Below are positions 7,714-16,409 of a stretch of 64,000 nt of DNA, in pieces. The translations under genes and the position numbers were made by a program. Source of the DNA: Parapedobacter pyrenivorans_A (GTDB lineage Bacteria; Bacteroidota; Bacteroidia; Sphingobacteriales; Sphingobacteriaceae); assembly GCF_041925275.1 (NCBI RefSeq), contig NZ_JBHEUZ010000014.1, forward strand, positions 67,068 to 131,067. The letters run 5' to 3'. The first letter of the stretch is position 1; every line of letters begins with the position of its first letter. The notes below the pieces were generated by a model. The model searched no databases. It was not told the DNA's origin and saw nothing but the letters and a program-made list of their open reading frames with translations.

Positions 7714-7836
7714 ATGAATATACCCAAACGGAAATATCACTACAAAGGTGCCGATACCACCCGTGAAAGCCGCGTCTTCTGGATTATGGTCATCATCGGT
7801 TTAGCAATCGTAGCCGCTATTATTTTCTGGCTCTAA
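7714..7836 (+). CDS. Small single-helix membrane protein (40 residues)
   Basis: This short ORF reads MNIPKRKYHYKGADTTRESR and then a membrane helix (about residues 21-40, VFWIMVIIGLAIVAAIIFWL) that ends at the stop codon. The basic N-terminus followed by one clean hydrophobic helix is the pattern of a small inner-membrane protein with its N-terminus in the cytosol. It lies in the otherwise empty 332-bp gap between rlmH and the TonB receptor, 87 bp after the rlmH stop, and could be cotranscribed with rlmH. I do not recognise a named family. Supporting points are codon usage like the neighbours and precise placement of charge and hydrophobic blocks. Confidence 0.6.
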   Translation: MNIPKRKYHYKGADTTRESRVFWIMVIIGLAIVAAIIFWL

Positions 7837-7894
7837 GCCTTTATTTCATCCCCCGCTTGTCTCTTTTATGCCTGGGTTTGGCTACGGAAGTTTT

Positions 7895-7925
7895 TTTAAA
7901 TTAAATTGTTTAGATTTAATTTAAA
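7895..7925. promoter_or_regulatory. 31-bp inverted repeat, candidate metal-responsive operator
   Basis: Arms TTTAAATTAAAT and ATTTAATTTAAA are perfect 12-bp inverted repeats around the spacer TGTTTAG. The site overlaps the expected -33 region of the promoter whose -7 element TACTTTTG is at 7931-7938, directly upstream of an iron-siderophore type receptor gene. Position and symmetry suggest a Fur- or DtxR-like repressor site; the identity of the regulator is inference. Confidence 0.55.
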
Positions 7926-7930
7926 TAAAA

Positions 7931-7938
7931 TACTTTTG
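7931..7938 (+). promoter_or_regulatory. -7 element of the TonB receptor operon
   Basis: TACTTTTG matches TAnnTTTG and lies 20 bp before the ATG at 7959. ATTG at 7905-7908 is a possible -33 and falls inside the inverted repeat. Confidence 0.6.
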
Positions 7939-7958
7939 CCGCACACAAGTCAAAACAA

Positions 7959-10376
7959 ATGAATCGGAAATTTTATTATACACTCCTGCTGCTTTTTGCT
8001 GCGGTGTCTACCTATGCGCAGACCGGAACCATCCAAGGCTCGATAACCACGTTTGACGGCAGTGCGGCCGAATCGGTGAATGTCAGGATAAAAGGTACCA
8101 ACCGGGGTGCTACCGTAGATCGCATGGGGAATTACCAAATCAACAATGTTCCGGCTGGCAGGGTAACCGTCATGGCCTCGTTTATCGGCCTCGAAACCCA
8201 GGAACGCCACGTAACCGTGGTGGGCGGTGAGGCCGTCGCTGTAAACTTCGTGTTAGCCGAGAGTGCTGCGCAACTACGCGAGGTGATCGTGTCGTCGCAG
8301 CGGCCCGCCAATAAGCCAACAAATGTGGCAAAGATTCCGCTGAAAAACCTTGAGAACCCACAGGTATACAATACGGTATCCGCGGAGCTGATGAAACAGC
8401 AGGTGATCACGGCCTACGATGATGCGCTGCGTAATGTGCCCGGCATCACCCGCACTTGGGAGGCCACCGGGAGGGCAGGGGATGGTGCTGCTTATTTCGC
8501 GCTGCGTGGCTTCGATGCGCAACCGGCATTGACCAATGGCTTGCCGGGCTTGACCAGCGGTAACCTCGACCCCGCAAACATTGAGGAAATCCAGGTGATG
8601 AAAGGCCCTTCGGGAACGTTGTTCGGCGGCAGCTTTTACAGCTATGGCGGACTGATTAATACGATTACGAAAAAACCCTACGACGGGTTTGGTGGCGAGG
8701 TGGCCTATAGCTTGGGTAGCTATGGCTTGAACCGCATCACGGCAGACGTAAACACCCCCCTCAGCACGTCGGAAAAAATTGCGCTGCGGGTGAATGCGGC
8801 CTACCACTCCGAAGGGAGCTTCCAGGATGCCGGGTTCAAGAAATCGTTCTTCATCGCACCGACGTTGGCCTATGATGTGAATGACAGGCTTTCCTTCCAG
8901 GTGATGGCCGAAATACTCGAAGAGGAACGTGCCGTGGCACCCGTATTCTTCCATTCCGATCGGTTCAGTCCGCTGGACTTCACGACCCTCGGGGAACTTA
9001 ATCTCAATCCGTCCTTGTCGTTTACAAGCAATGACATCACCATCAAAACCCCCAAATATAACCTGCAGGGCCAAATGGTGTATAAATTGTCTGACCAGTG
9101 GACATCGCAGACCGTCGTCTCCCGCGGCACGGTGAAATCGGACGGTTACTATACCTATATATGGGACGACGTAGCCGGTGACAACGATTTCAGCCAATAT
9201 TTCCATAAGGAAATGCAAACAACCCATACCACGAATATCCAGCAAAATTTCAATGGCGATTTTCAGATCGGCAAGCTGCGCAACCGCTTGGTGGCCGGCC
9301 TTGACTATTACCGCCGTGACATCGTAGACAATGGATCGGGGTGGGGATGGGCGCGTAACGTGACGCCTCAGGGCGATGTGAACTACATCGATCCCTATAC
9401 CGGTGAGGAGCAAGCGCCGGTATATATGACACGGGCATCGGTAGAGAACCTGTTGGGCGGACTGGAAGGAACCCTGAGCAATATAGCCAATAGCGCCTAC
9501 GGAGCATATTTCTCCAACGTGCTCAATGTCACGCGGGGTATCATGGCGATGGTAAGCCTGCGCGCCGATTATTTCGACTCCCTTGGCGAAAAAAACACGA
9601 CGGAAGACGACTTCGGCCAATTTGCGCTATCACCGAAGTTCGGCTTGGTGTACCAACCCGTATTAGATAAGGTGTCTATTTTCGCCAGCTACATGAATGC
9701 CTTTGTAAACGTAGCGCCGCAGCAGGTGTTTGACCAAGATGGCAATTTCGTGCGGGTGCATTCCTTTAGGCCGGAACAGGCCAACCAATGGGAATACGGT
9801 GTGAAGACCAATTTGTTTTCCGATAAGTTGTACGCTACGTTATCGCTGTATGATATCAAGGTATCCGACAGGGTATACCCCGATCCAACCAATCCTTACA
9901 ACTCCGTTCAGGGCGGAAAAGTGGGTAGCAAAGGGGTGGAGTTTGACCTCAGTGCACATCCGGTCGCGGGCCTGAGCCTGATTGCGGGTTACAGTTACAA
10001 TGAGACGAAGGTAATCGAAGGCAACGACGACGACTTTTATTCCGAGCCGGGAAGAAGCCCCGGTGGACAGGGTCCACAGAACCTGGCCAATTTATGGGCT
10101 ACCTACCGGTTCCAGAACGGTACGCTTAAAAATTACGGCATTGGCATAGGCGGCAATTATGCTAGCCAATACAAGGTGATCGATAACAGCCAGACAGGTG
10201 ATTTCTACTTGCCTGCCTATACCTTGCTGAATGCCAGTATGTTTTATAACGGAGACCGCGTACGGGTGACATTCAACGTGAACAATATCGCTGACGAGGA
10301 ATACTATATTGGCTACTGGTCGGTAAACCCGCAGAAAGGCCGTAATGTCGCTGCCAGCGTAGCTTATAAATTTTAA
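7959..10376 (+). CDS. TonB-dependent siderophore-type receptor
   Basis: This is an 805-residue outer-membrane receptor. A signal peptide (about 1-20, ending STYAQ) is followed by a carboxypeptidase-regulatory-like beta-sandwich domain (about 22-105, GTIQGSITTFDGSAAESVNV). The plug domain runs from about 125 to 235 (NVPGITRTWEATGRAGDGAA, YFALRGFDAQPALTNGLPG, IEEIQVMKGPSGTLFGGSFY). The remainder is a 22-strand type barrel ending in Phe (AASVAYKF). The plug wording is that of ferrichrome or catecholate receptors rather than SusC. It heads an apparent operon with a PepSY membrane protein and a small membrane protein, a combination typical of iron-siderophore uptake and reduction. The perfect inverted repeat over its promoter suggests iron repression. 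The actual ligand cannot be told from sequence. Confidence 0.93.
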   Translation: MNRKFYYTLLLLFAAVSTYAQTGTIQGSITTFDGSAAESVNVRIKGTNRGATVDRMGNYQINNVPAGRVTVMASFIGLETQERHVTVVGGEAVAVNFVLAESAAQLREVIVSSQRPANKPTNVAKIPLKNLENPQVYNTVSAELMKQQVITAYDDALRNVPGITRTWEATGRAGDGAAYFALRGFDAQPALTNGLPGLTSGNLDPANIEEIQVMKGPSGTLFGGSFYSYGGLINTITKKPYDGFGGEVAYSLGSYGLNRITADVNTPLSTSEKIALRVNAAYHSEGSFQDAGFKKSFFIAPTLAYDVNDRLSFQVMAEILEEERAVAPVFFHSDRFSPLDFTTLGELNLNPSLSFTSNDITIKTPKYNLQGQMVYKLSDQWTSQTVVSRGTVKSDGYYTYIWDDVAGDNDFSQYFHKEMQTTHTTNIQQNFNGDFQIGKLRNRLVAGLDYYRRDIVDNGSGWGWARNVTPQGDVNYIDPYTGEEQAPVYMTRASVENLLGGLEGTLSNIANSAYGAYFSNVLNVTRGIMAMVSLRADYFDSLGEKNTTEDDFGQFALSPKFGLVYQPVLDKVSIFASYMNAFVNVAPQQVFDQDGNFVRVHSFRPEQANQWEYGVKTNLFSDKLYATLSLYDIKVSDRVYPDPTNPYNSVQGGKVGSKGVEFDLSAHPVAGLSLIAGYSYNETKVIEGNDDDFYSEPGRSPGGQGPQNLANLWATYRFQNGTLKNYGIGIGGNYASQYKVIDNSQTGDFYLPAYTLLNASMFYNGDRVRVTFNVNNIADEEYYIGYWSVNPQKGRNVAASVAYKF

Positions 10377-10409
10377 TACCTTCGATAGAATTGTTTATCT
10401 TCGGCCAGC

Positions 10410-11579
10410 ATGAAGGCGCAGACGATTAGGAATTGGTTTAATATACATAAGTGGACCAGCTTGGTCTCTACGGTATTCCTGTTGATGCTGTGTATTACCG
10501 GGCTCCCGTTAATCTTTTACGAGGAAATCGACCACTGGATGCACGGCGAATTGGAAGCATCGGCATCGGGGGCCTCCTTGCTTTCGAAAGACGTGGTCTT
10601 ACAAGGAGCAATGAACGAAATTCCAGGGAAGGAAGTGAAATATATCTTCTGGGACCCGGACCACCACCCGGGCCAGATGTTCGTGACGTTGGCTGATTCT
10701 GCGGAAGCACCCATTGAAGCGGACCACTACCTCACGATGGACGAACATACCGCGGCCGTGCTGGATGCGCCGCCCAATGAACTGGATTTCATGCTGGTGA
10801 TGTATTACCTGCACGTGGAAATGCTGGCCGGGATACCGGGCAAGTTATTTCTGGGGCTGATGGGTGCATTGTTTATCGTCGCCATCATATCGGGTGTGGT
10901 ACTGTATGGTCCCATCATGAAGCGCTTTGATTTCGGCATGATCCGCACCGAGAAATCGGCACGGCTGCGTTGGCTGGATTTGCATAACCTGCTCGGCATT
11001 GTTACGTTGGTGTGGGCATCGGTAGTGGGTATTTCCGGTGTGATTAATACCCTAGCTGACCCTGCTCTTGAAAGCTGGCGATCGGGGCAATTGGCCGAGT
11101 TGGTGTCGGCATACAGCAATAAGCCCAAGGTGGAGGGTAAGTTGAGTTCATTGCAAGCGGCGCTCGATACCGCGCAGGCGGCGGCACCCGAAATGGAGGT
11201 CTCGTTTGTTGCCTATCCGGGAACGCTCTATTCCAGTGCCCACCACTATGCGGTATATATGATCGGCACCACTCCGCTTACGTCTAGGATCATCAAGCCT
11301 GCACTCATTGATGCCAAAACAGGCGAACTGACGGCCATGCAAGATATGCCTTGGTACCTCAAAACGATTTTCATTTCCCAGCCCTTCCATTTCGGCGATT
11401 ATGGCGGCATGCCCATGAAGGTCATGTGGGCCCTTTTTGACCTCTTAACGATCGTCGTCCTGGTATCTGGCCTATATCTTTGGTTTGCCCGGCGCAAGGC
11501 AAAAGCGGCCCAATTGAAGAGAATGGTCAAGAATATCGAATCACTCACCCTTTCTACCGTTGAAGAAGATGCCCGTTAA
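10410..11579 (+). CDS. PepSY-associated membrane protein, iron uptake
   Basis: This is a 389-residue inner-membrane protein of the PepSY-associated TM family, often found next to ferric-siderophore receptors and thought to take part in release or reduction of iron in the periplasm. The N-terminal segment NWFNIHKWTSLVSTVFLLML is the first membrane helix with its conserved HKW. Further helices lie at about 138-158 (LFLGLMGALFIVAIISGVVL), 194-214 (LLGIVTLVWASVVGISGVIN, after a conserved LDLHN) and 345-365 (KVMWALFDLLTIVVLVSGLY). Two soluble periplasmic regions lie between them. The gene starts 33 bp after the TonB receptor and its 3' end overlaps the next start, so the three are probably cotranscribed. 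Confidence 0.9.
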   Translation: MKAQTIRNWFNIHKWTSLVSTVFLLMLCITGLPLIFYEEIDHWMHGELEASASGASLLSKDVVLQGAMNEIPGKEVKYIFWDPDHHPGQMFVTLADSAEAPIEADHYLTMDEHTAAVLDAPPNELDFMLVMYYLHVEMLAGIPGKLFLGLMGALFIVAIISGVVLYGPIMKRFDFGMIRTEKSARLRWLDLHNLLGIVTLVWASVVGISGVINTLADPALESWRSGQLAELVSAYSNKPKVEGKLSSLQAALDTAQAAAPEMEVSFVAYPGTLYSSAHHYAVYMIGTTPLTSRIIKPALIDAKTGELTAMQDMPWYLKTIFISQPFHFGDYGGMPMKVMWALFDLLTIVVLVSGLYLWFARRKAKAAQLKRMVKNIESLTLSTVEEDAR

Positions 11580-11760
11580 CGACAAGGCTTGGGTAAGACT
11601 CTGGGGAATGCCTATCTTGATGGGTTTGATTACGCTCGTGGGGCTATTGTTGGCGATTATGGGTACCGGCTTGTGGTTGCATGTGCTTTCGTGGATTGCC
11701 TTGGCTATACCGTTGTTCGCCATGGCCAGGTATGGGGCCCGCTTTTTCAAGAAAGGGTAA
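11569..11760 (+). CDS. Small two-helix membrane protein of the iron-uptake operon
   Basis: This is a 63-residue protein starting at the ATG at 11569, which overlaps the last codons of the PepSY gene (stop at 11577-11579) in another frame, an arrangement suggesting translational coupling. Two hydrophobic helices (about 13-33, ILMGLITLVGLLLAIMGTGL, and 36-52) are followed by a basic tail, FFKKG. A TTG at 11560 in frame would add MKK but is not needed. Similar small proteins often end PepSY operons in Sphingobacteriaceae; a specific function is not known to me. The overlap and helix pattern support it as a real gene. Confidence 0.7.
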   Translation: MPVNDKAWVRLWGMPILMGLITLVGLLLAIMGTGLWLHVLSWIALAIPLFAMARYGARFFKKG

Positions 11761-11764
11761 TCAG

Positions 11765-11793
11765 CCTGCCCATATCAAGGCGATATGGGCAGG
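11765..11793. terminator. Hairpin between converging genes
   Basis: CCTGCCCATAT and ATATGGGCAGG form a perfect 11-bp stem around a 7-nt loop, followed by TTT on the plus strand. It lies four bases after the small membrane protein stop and 15 bp before the DUF5606 stop, so it may end transcription from the plus strand. The T run is short. Confidence 0.5.
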
Positions 11794-11807
11794 TTTGGCT
11801 GAAAGAG

Positions 11808-12245
11808 TTATTCGTCGGTTACCGTTTTCCCTCCTGAGGGCTCCGGATCCACCGGTTCGGGTCGCTCCTCGTTGAAAAGCGGCAATCCCTTGATGATGCC
11901 ATACCACGTGATGATCTTTTTGATATCTGAGCTGTACACGCGGCTTTCGTCATGGCCGGGTGCCACCTCCCTGAAAAATTCGCGCAGCGTTTTGCCGTCA
12001 GACTTGCTGTCGGGCACATTGCCCGTTGCCTTCACGCGCTCCAGGATATCCGGCAGTTTCAGGTCTTCCTCCTCGCCATAGACGGTGATGTCTTCCAGTG
12101 TAGCCAGCTTGGTGGTGGCGATGTTGACCACCGATTTTATCTTCTGTGCGTCGAGGGTTTCCAGGATAAACCCGCTTTTGTTCTGGCCGATCAGCTTAAA
12201 CAGCCCCGGTTTGCCAGTTACCGATACCAGTGCTTTTAAGTTCAT
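11808..12245 (-). CDS. DUF5606-like protein
   Basis: This is a 145-residue soluble protein. It begins MNLKALVSVTGKPGLFKLIG, with alternating strands such as SGFILETLDAQKIKSVVNIA and LATLEDITVYGEEEDLKL. A helical part follows (TLREFFREVAPGHDESRVYS, SDIKKIITWYGII), and it ends in a Pro/Glu-rich tail. This pattern is that of the DUF5606 family, which I know only from Bacteroidota; function is unknown. Its ATG overlaps the TGA of the cyclophilin gene (ATGA), so the two are translated in a coupled fashion from one mRNA. Confidence 0.8.
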   Translation of the reverse strand: MNLKALVSVTGKPGLFKLIGQNKSGFILETLDAQKIKSVVNIATTKLATLEDITVYGEEEDLKLPDILERVKATGNVPDSKSDGKTLREFFREVAPGHDESRVYSSDIKKIITWYGIIKGLPLFNEERPEPVDPEPSGGKTVTDE

Positions 12246-12691
12246 GACGTGGTGTCCTCCTCAATGATGTCAATTCCCAAGATTTTGTCCCCTTGGCGGA
12301 TGTCGTCGATCACATCTACATTTTCAACCACTTTGCCAAAGCAGGTATGGTTCCTGTCGAGGTGCGCCGTATTATTGCGGCTGTGGCAGATGAAAAACTG
12401 GGATCCACCCGTATCGCGGCCGCGATGTGCCATGGAAAGTACGCCCCTGTCGTGATATTGGTTGTCGCCATCCAACTCGCATTTGATGGAATATCCCGGT
12501 CCGCCGGCACCTGTACCCGTGGGGTCACCGCCCTGTATGACGAAATCGGGGATAACGCGGTGGAACGTTACGCCGTCGTAATAGCCCGACTTAGCCAGCT
12601 TCAGGAAGTTGGCAACGGTGCCCGGGGCATCCGCATCGTAAAACTGGACGGTGAGGTCGCCTTTTTCGGTCTTGATAATTGCTTTACTCAT
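12242..12691 (-). CDS. Peptidyl-prolyl cis-trans isomerase, cyclophilin type
   Basis: This is a 149-residue single-domain cyclophilin without a signal peptide, hence cytosolic. It catalyses cis-trans isomerisation of X-Pro bonds. Visible core motifs are FLKLAKSGYYDGVTFHRVIP, the catalytic-site FHRVIPDFVIQGGDPTGTG, then SMAHRGRDTGGSQFFICHS and CFGKVVENVDVIDDI. The start MSKAIIKTEKG (ATG read from 12691) is chosen over an upstream MRSKFKE because a -7 promoter element (12710-12717, minus strand) overlaps that longer start. The stop overlaps the start of the DUF5606-like gene. Confidence 0.92.
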   Translation of the reverse strand: MSKAIIKTEKGDLTVQFYDADAPGTVANFLKLAKSGYYDGVTFHRVIPDFVIQGGDPTGTGAGGPGYSIKCELDGDNQYHDRGVLSMAHRGRDTGGSQFFICHSRNNTAHLDRNHTCFGKVVENVDVIDDIRQGDKILGIDIIEEDTTS

Positions 12692-12709
12692 CTCTTTAAA
12701 TTTGGACCG

Positions 12710-12717
12710 CAAACTTA
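12710..12717 (-). promoter_or_regulatory. -7 element of the cyclophilin/DUF5606 operon
   Basis: On the minus strand this reads TAAGTTTG. Transcription would begin near 12704, giving a leader of about 14 nt to the ATG at 12691. Confidence 0.55.
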
Positions 12718-12754
12718 GGAAAGCAAGCCAATAAAAGCAAGCGGACCCGATTTA

Positions 12755-12786
12755 TTTGTCAAACTGCCGGCGGTTGCGTATATTTG
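12755..12786 (+). promoter_or_regulatory. Promoter of radC (-33 TTTG and -7 TATATTTG)
   Basis: TTTG at 12755-12758 and TATATTTG at 12779-12786 are separated by exactly 20 bp, 31 bp before the radC start codon. It is one of the two best full promoter matches in the window. Confidence 0.65.
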
Positions 12787-12817
12787 GGTGTCGATGCGGT
12801 AACCTTACTATATACCT

Positions 12818-13513
12818 ATGGATAACCTATCACGTGTAACCATCAAAGCATGGGCGGAAGCGGACCGCCCGAGGGAAAAACTGCTCGCGCGGGGCCGGCG
12901 GTCACTGTCGGATGCCGAGTTGCTGGCTATCCTTATCGGTAGCGGCTCGCGCGATGAGTCCGCGGTAGAACTCTGTAGGCGTATCCTCTACGATCAGGCA
13001 AATGATCTCAACGAACTGTCGCGGCTGTCGGTGGCAGAACTGTGCCGTTACAAGGGCATCGGCGAAGCCAAGGCCATCAGTATCGTCGCCGCGCTCGAAC
13101 TTGGGAGGCGCCGTAAAGTGCAAAAGGAGGAAGAACGCCCGGTGCTCAATAGCAGCACGCGGGTTTACGATTACCTGGAGCATGTGTACCGTGATTTACC
13201 TTATGAAGAATTTTGGGTGCTCTACCTTGCCGGTGGATGCAAGCTCATTGCCAAGCAGTTGATTGGCAAGGGCGGCAATGACTTCACGCCCGTGGATATC
13301 AAGCAGGTATTGCGCTTTGCGCTGGAGTACCGCGCAACGGGCATCGTACTTACCCATAACCACCCCTCCGGTACGCTCAAGCCCAGTACAACGGATGTGC
13401 AGCTGACCAAGAAATTAGCCGAAGCGGCTATGCTGCTCGACCTATCCATCAATGACCACCTGATTTTCACCGATGCCGGTTACTACAGCTTCCGCGATGA
13501 GGGCTTGTTGTAA
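12818..13513 (+). CDS. radC: RadC-family JAB/MPN domain protein
   Basis: This is a 231-residue protein. The N-terminal helix-hairpin-helix-like domain (ADRPREKLLARGRRSLSDAE through CRYKGIGEAKAISIVAALEL) precedes a JAB/JAMM fold carrying the metal motif HNHPSG with downstream Ser and Asp (LTHNHPSGTLKPSTTD, about residues 178-193). The family was named for a DNA-repair role that has since been questioned, so its biochemical job is unsettled. It has its own promoter and is followed by pheT only 41 bp later. Confidence 0.95.
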   Translation: MDNLSRVTIKAWAEADRPREKLLARGRRSLSDAELLAILIGSGSRDESAVELCRRILYDQANDLNELSRLSVAELCRYKGIGEAKAISIVAALELGRRRKVQKEEERPVLNSSTRVYDYLEHVYRDLPYEEFWVLYLAGGCKLIAKQLIGKGGNDFTPVDIKQVLRFALEYRATGIVLTHNHPSGTLKPSTTDVQLTKKLAEAAMLLDLSINDHLIFTDAGYYSFRDEGLL

Positions 13514-13527
13514 CAAGAAAAAAAATC

Positions 13528-13535
13528 TAAGTTTG
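13528..13535 (+). promoter_or_regulatory. -7 element upstream of pheT
   Basis: TAAGTTTG lies 19 bp before the pheT ATG at 13555, with TTG near the radC stop codon as a possible -33. Confidence 0.55.
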
Positions 13536-13554
13536 CACAAATTCCGAAATCAGG

Positions 13555-15951
13555 ATGAACATATCATATACTTGGCTTAAAGATTTTATACAAACCGACC
13601 GCACACCGACGGAACTTTCGGCAATTCTTACGGACATCGGACTGGAAGTGGAATCGCTCGGTGTGGTGCAGCGCATACCCGGTGGCCTCGAGGGGCTGCT
13701 GATCGGTGAAGTGAAAACCTGTGGCCAGCACCCCAACGCCGACCGATTGAAAGTAACCACCGTAGACATCGGGGCGGACGAACTGTTACCTATCGTTTGC
13801 GGTGCCCCCAATGTGGCGGCCGGCCAACGGGTAGTGGTGGCCCCCGTGGGTACGACCGTGTATCCCACCAGTGGCGAACCATTCAAAATCAACAAATCCA
13901 AAATCCGTGGCGAAGTTTCTGAAGGCATGATCTGTGCGGAAGACGAAATTGGCTTGGGCACTGGGCATGATGGCATCATGGTGCTCGATGAAGGTGCGCC
14001 CGTGGGTATGCCCGCCAAAACCTATTTCGGATTGCAAGATGACCATGTTTTCGAGATAGGGCTCACCCCAAACCGCGCGGATGCGGCCTCGCACTTGGGC
14101 GTTGCGCGCGATGTAGCGGCCTTTATGCGCTGCGGGTACCGCATGCCGGATGTATCGGCATTTGCCCCGGCGGGGTCGCAACCGCTGCCTGTAGCCGTAG
14201 AAGACACCGCGGCATGCCCCCGGTACACATCGGTAACGATCAATGGCGTACACGTAAAGGAGTCGCCGCAATGGCTCCAGGATCGACTGAAGGCAATCGG
14301 CGTGCGCCCTATCAACAACGTGGTAGACGTGACCAACTACGTGCTCCATGAATTGGGGCAGCCATTGCACGCATTCGATGCCGACCAGCTGGCGGGCAAC
14401 CAGGTGATCGTCCGGCAGGCCAAGCCCGATGAGCCTTTCGTTACGCTCGACGGTATAGCGCGCAAGTTACACGCAGAGGACCTGGTGATCTGTGATGCGG
14501 AGAAGCCGTTGTGTATCGCTGGTGTATTCGGTGGCATCCATTCTGGCGTAACGGAGAGCACGACCCGCGTATTCTTGGAGAGTGCCTGCTTTAATCCGGT
14601 ATCGGTACGCAAAACGTCTAAGCGCCATGGCCTCAAAACCGATGCTTCATTCCGTTTCGAACGGGGCACCGATCCCGATATAACGGTATTGGCACTCGAA
14701 AGAGCGGCCCTGTTACTTACGGAGCTGGCAGGTGGGCAGGTCGCTACCGCTGTATCGGATATATACCCCGATCCGATTCGGCCCTTTACCTTTGATGTAA
14801 GGTGTGCGGAAGTGCGGCGGCTTATCGGGAAAGCCATCCCCGATGGGGAGATAAAGGCCATCATCGACGCCCTGGGTATCACGTTGCTGGCCGAGGCTAA
14901 CGGCGTGCTCACGGTACAGGTGCCACCCTATAAAGTAGACGTAACCCGCGAAGTGGACATCATTGAAGAGGTACTCCGTATCTATGGGTATAACAACATC
15001 GAAATCGATAGGCAGATCAGGGCGTCCCTCAATACATCGCCCAAACCCGATAAGGAAGTGGTGCAAAACCAGGTTGCCGATTTGCTGATTGGCAATGGCT
15101 TCCGCGAGATTTTGTCTAATTCGTTGACGAAGCTGGACTATGCGGATGATCCCGCACACGCAGTACGGATATTGAATCCGCTAAGTTCTGATTTGGATAC
15201 CATGCGGCAAAACCTGCTGTTTTCCGTGCTGGAAGCCATTGCTTACAACCAGAAGCGCAGGCATGCGGATTTGAAGTTTTTCGAATTCGGCAACACTTAC
15301 CGGCTGGATGGCGAGGGATACATCGAGCGGCAGCACCTCGCCCTTGCAGTAACTGGCAGCCGTTTGGCGCAGCAATGGAACCATGCTGGCAAGGCCGTAT
15401 CTTTCTACGATGTCAAGGCCGCCGTGGATGCTTTGTTGCGGCGATTGCAGATTTCGGGTTGGCAGGAGTCCGATGCCCCGGCATCGCATTACGCTTATGG
15501 GGTAAGTTATGAGCGGGGTGGAAAAGCATTGGTTTCGTTCGGTTCCGTAACACGGTCGGCACTGGATAAGGCCGATGTGGCCGGCGAGGTGTTTTACGCG
15601 GATTTCGACTGGGGGGGCATCCTTAAAGCTATCCGTAAGAACAAGATTACGTACCGCGAAGTGGCCAAGTACCCGGCGGTGCGGCGTGACCTTTCACTCT
15701 TGATCGATGCCGATGTGACCTTCGGCATGCTCAAGCAGATTGCCGAGCGCACCGAGCGTAAGCTGTTGAAGGACATTTCCGTGTTTGACGTTTACAAAGG
15801 GGATAAATTGCCCACGGGAAAGAAATCGTACGCCTTGCATTTTGTGCTGCAAGACGAGGAGAAAACCCTTAACGACAAACAAATTGATGCGATTGTTAAA
15901 AAATTAATTGCTAATTTTGAAAAAGAAGCCGGAGCGGAGGTGAGAAGTTGA
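13555..15951 (+). CDS. pheT: Phenylalanine--tRNA ligase beta subunit
   Basis: This 798-residue subunit of the alpha2-beta2 enzyme charges tRNA-Phe. In order: MNISYTWLKDFI start; tRNA-binding EMAP-like domain (about 42-150, LLIGEVKTCGQHPNADRLKV); B3/B4 editing domain (about 210-385, with DVTNYVLHELGQPLHAFDAD and FRFERGTDPDI); B5 domain (about 405-475); core domain; and C-terminal anticodon-binding FDX-ACB domain (about 705-798, KYPAVRRDLSLLIDADVTFG). The length is standard. pheS is not adjacent, as is usual in this phylum. Confidence 0.97.
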   Translation: MNISYTWLKDFIQTDRTPTELSAILTDIGLEVESLGVVQRIPGGLEGLLIGEVKTCGQHPNADRLKVTTVDIGADELLPIVCGAPNVAAGQRVVVAPVGTTVYPTSGEPFKINKSKIRGEVSEGMICAEDEIGLGTGHDGIMVLDEGAPVGMPAKTYFGLQDDHVFEIGLTPNRADAASHLGVARDVAAFMRCGYRMPDVSAFAPAGSQPLPVAVEDTAACPRYTSVTINGVHVKESPQWLQDRLKAIGVRPINNVVDVTNYVLHELGQPLHAFDADQLAGNQVIVRQAKPDEPFVTLDGIARKLHAEDLVICDAEKPLCIAGVFGGIHSGVTESTTRVFLESACFNPVSVRKTSKRHGLKTDASFRFERGTDPDITVLALERAALLLTELAGGQVATAVSDIYPDPIRPFTFDVRCAEVRRLIGKAIPDGEIKAIIDALGITLLAEANGVLTVQVPPYKVDVTREVDIIEEVLRIYGYNNIEIDRQIRASLNTSPKPDKEVVQNQVADLLIGNGFREILSNSLTKLDYADDPAHAVRILNPLSSDLDTMRQNLLFSVLEAIAYNQKRRHADLKFFEFGNTYRLDGEGYIERQHLALAVTGSRLAQQWNHAGKAVSFYDVKAAVDALLRRLQISGWQESDAPASHYAYGVSYERGGKALVSFGSVTRSALDKADVAGEVFYADFDWGGILKAIRKNKITYREVAKYPAVRRDLSLLIDADVTFGMLKQIAERTERKLLKDISVFDVYKGDKLPTGKKSYALHFVLQDEEKTLNDKQIDAIVKKLIANFEKEAGAEVRS

Positions 15952-16034
15952 AACGGGGTTTTAGATTGAAACGTTTGGATTGCGCCTACAGCAAATGGAA
16001 CGAAGTGACATCCCGAAAGCGTAGTGCATCGGGA

Positions 16035-16064
16035 GAGCAAAAAAGCAAATAGCAAAAAGCAACA
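16035..16064. repeat. AGCAAA repeat leader, copy 1
   Basis: An A-rich, almost T-free tract made of AGCAAA-type repeats, including AGCAAATAGCAAAAA, ends right at the ATG of the coiled-coil gene. The same 15-mer ends the leader of rny. A TCCCGA/TCGGGA hairpin (16011-16034) precedes it. Confidence 0.5.
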
Positions 16065-16373
16065 ATGTCCTCATTAGCGAAACAACTGACCGGTGTGGTG
16101 GCGAATACGCGTAAATTGTTGGATTTATGCGGGTCTTTGCAGGCGGAGAATGATATGCTGAAGCTGGAGGTGCAGTCGTTGAAAGTGGCGGTTGATACGA
16201 GCATCGACAAGAATAAGCAGTTAGAAGAAAAAGTGAAAGCGCTTACGGTAGCCCGTTCGTTGGATGAGGTTGAAGTAGGTGAGGCGGGGATAAATGAAAA
16301 AATACTTGACACAAAACAAAAAATTAACGATTTTGTGCGAGAAATAGATAAGTGTATCGAGTTGCTCAAGTAG
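16065..16373 (+). CDS. Coiled-coil protein preceding zapA
   Basis: This is a 102-residue, mostly helical protein. It has heptad-like stretches at residues about 20-65 (LLDLCGSLQAENDMLKLEVQ, then SLKVAVDTSIDKNKQLEEKV) and 80-102 (TKQKINDFVREIDKCIELLK). There is no signal peptide or membrane helix. It sits 36 bp before zapA, and a short coiled-coil gene in this place is common in Bacteroidota. A divisome role like that of ZapB is a guess from position and shape. The start ATG lies directly after an A-rich AGCAAA repeat leader. Confidence 0.8.
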   Translation: MSSLAKQLTGVVANTRKLLDLCGSLQAENDMLKLEVQSLKVAVDTSIDKNKQLEEKVKALTVARSLDEVEVGEAGINEKILDTKQKINDFVREIDKCIELLK

Positions 16374-16409
16374 TGGGCAGTGCGTGAGAAATGGTGAATT
16401 AGCTCAAAC

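Noticed and set aside
8274..9620. 448-codon minus-strand open frame
   Set aside because: It lies entirely inside the TonB receptor gene, whose plus-strand product is unmistakable, and its translation has no recognisable domain.
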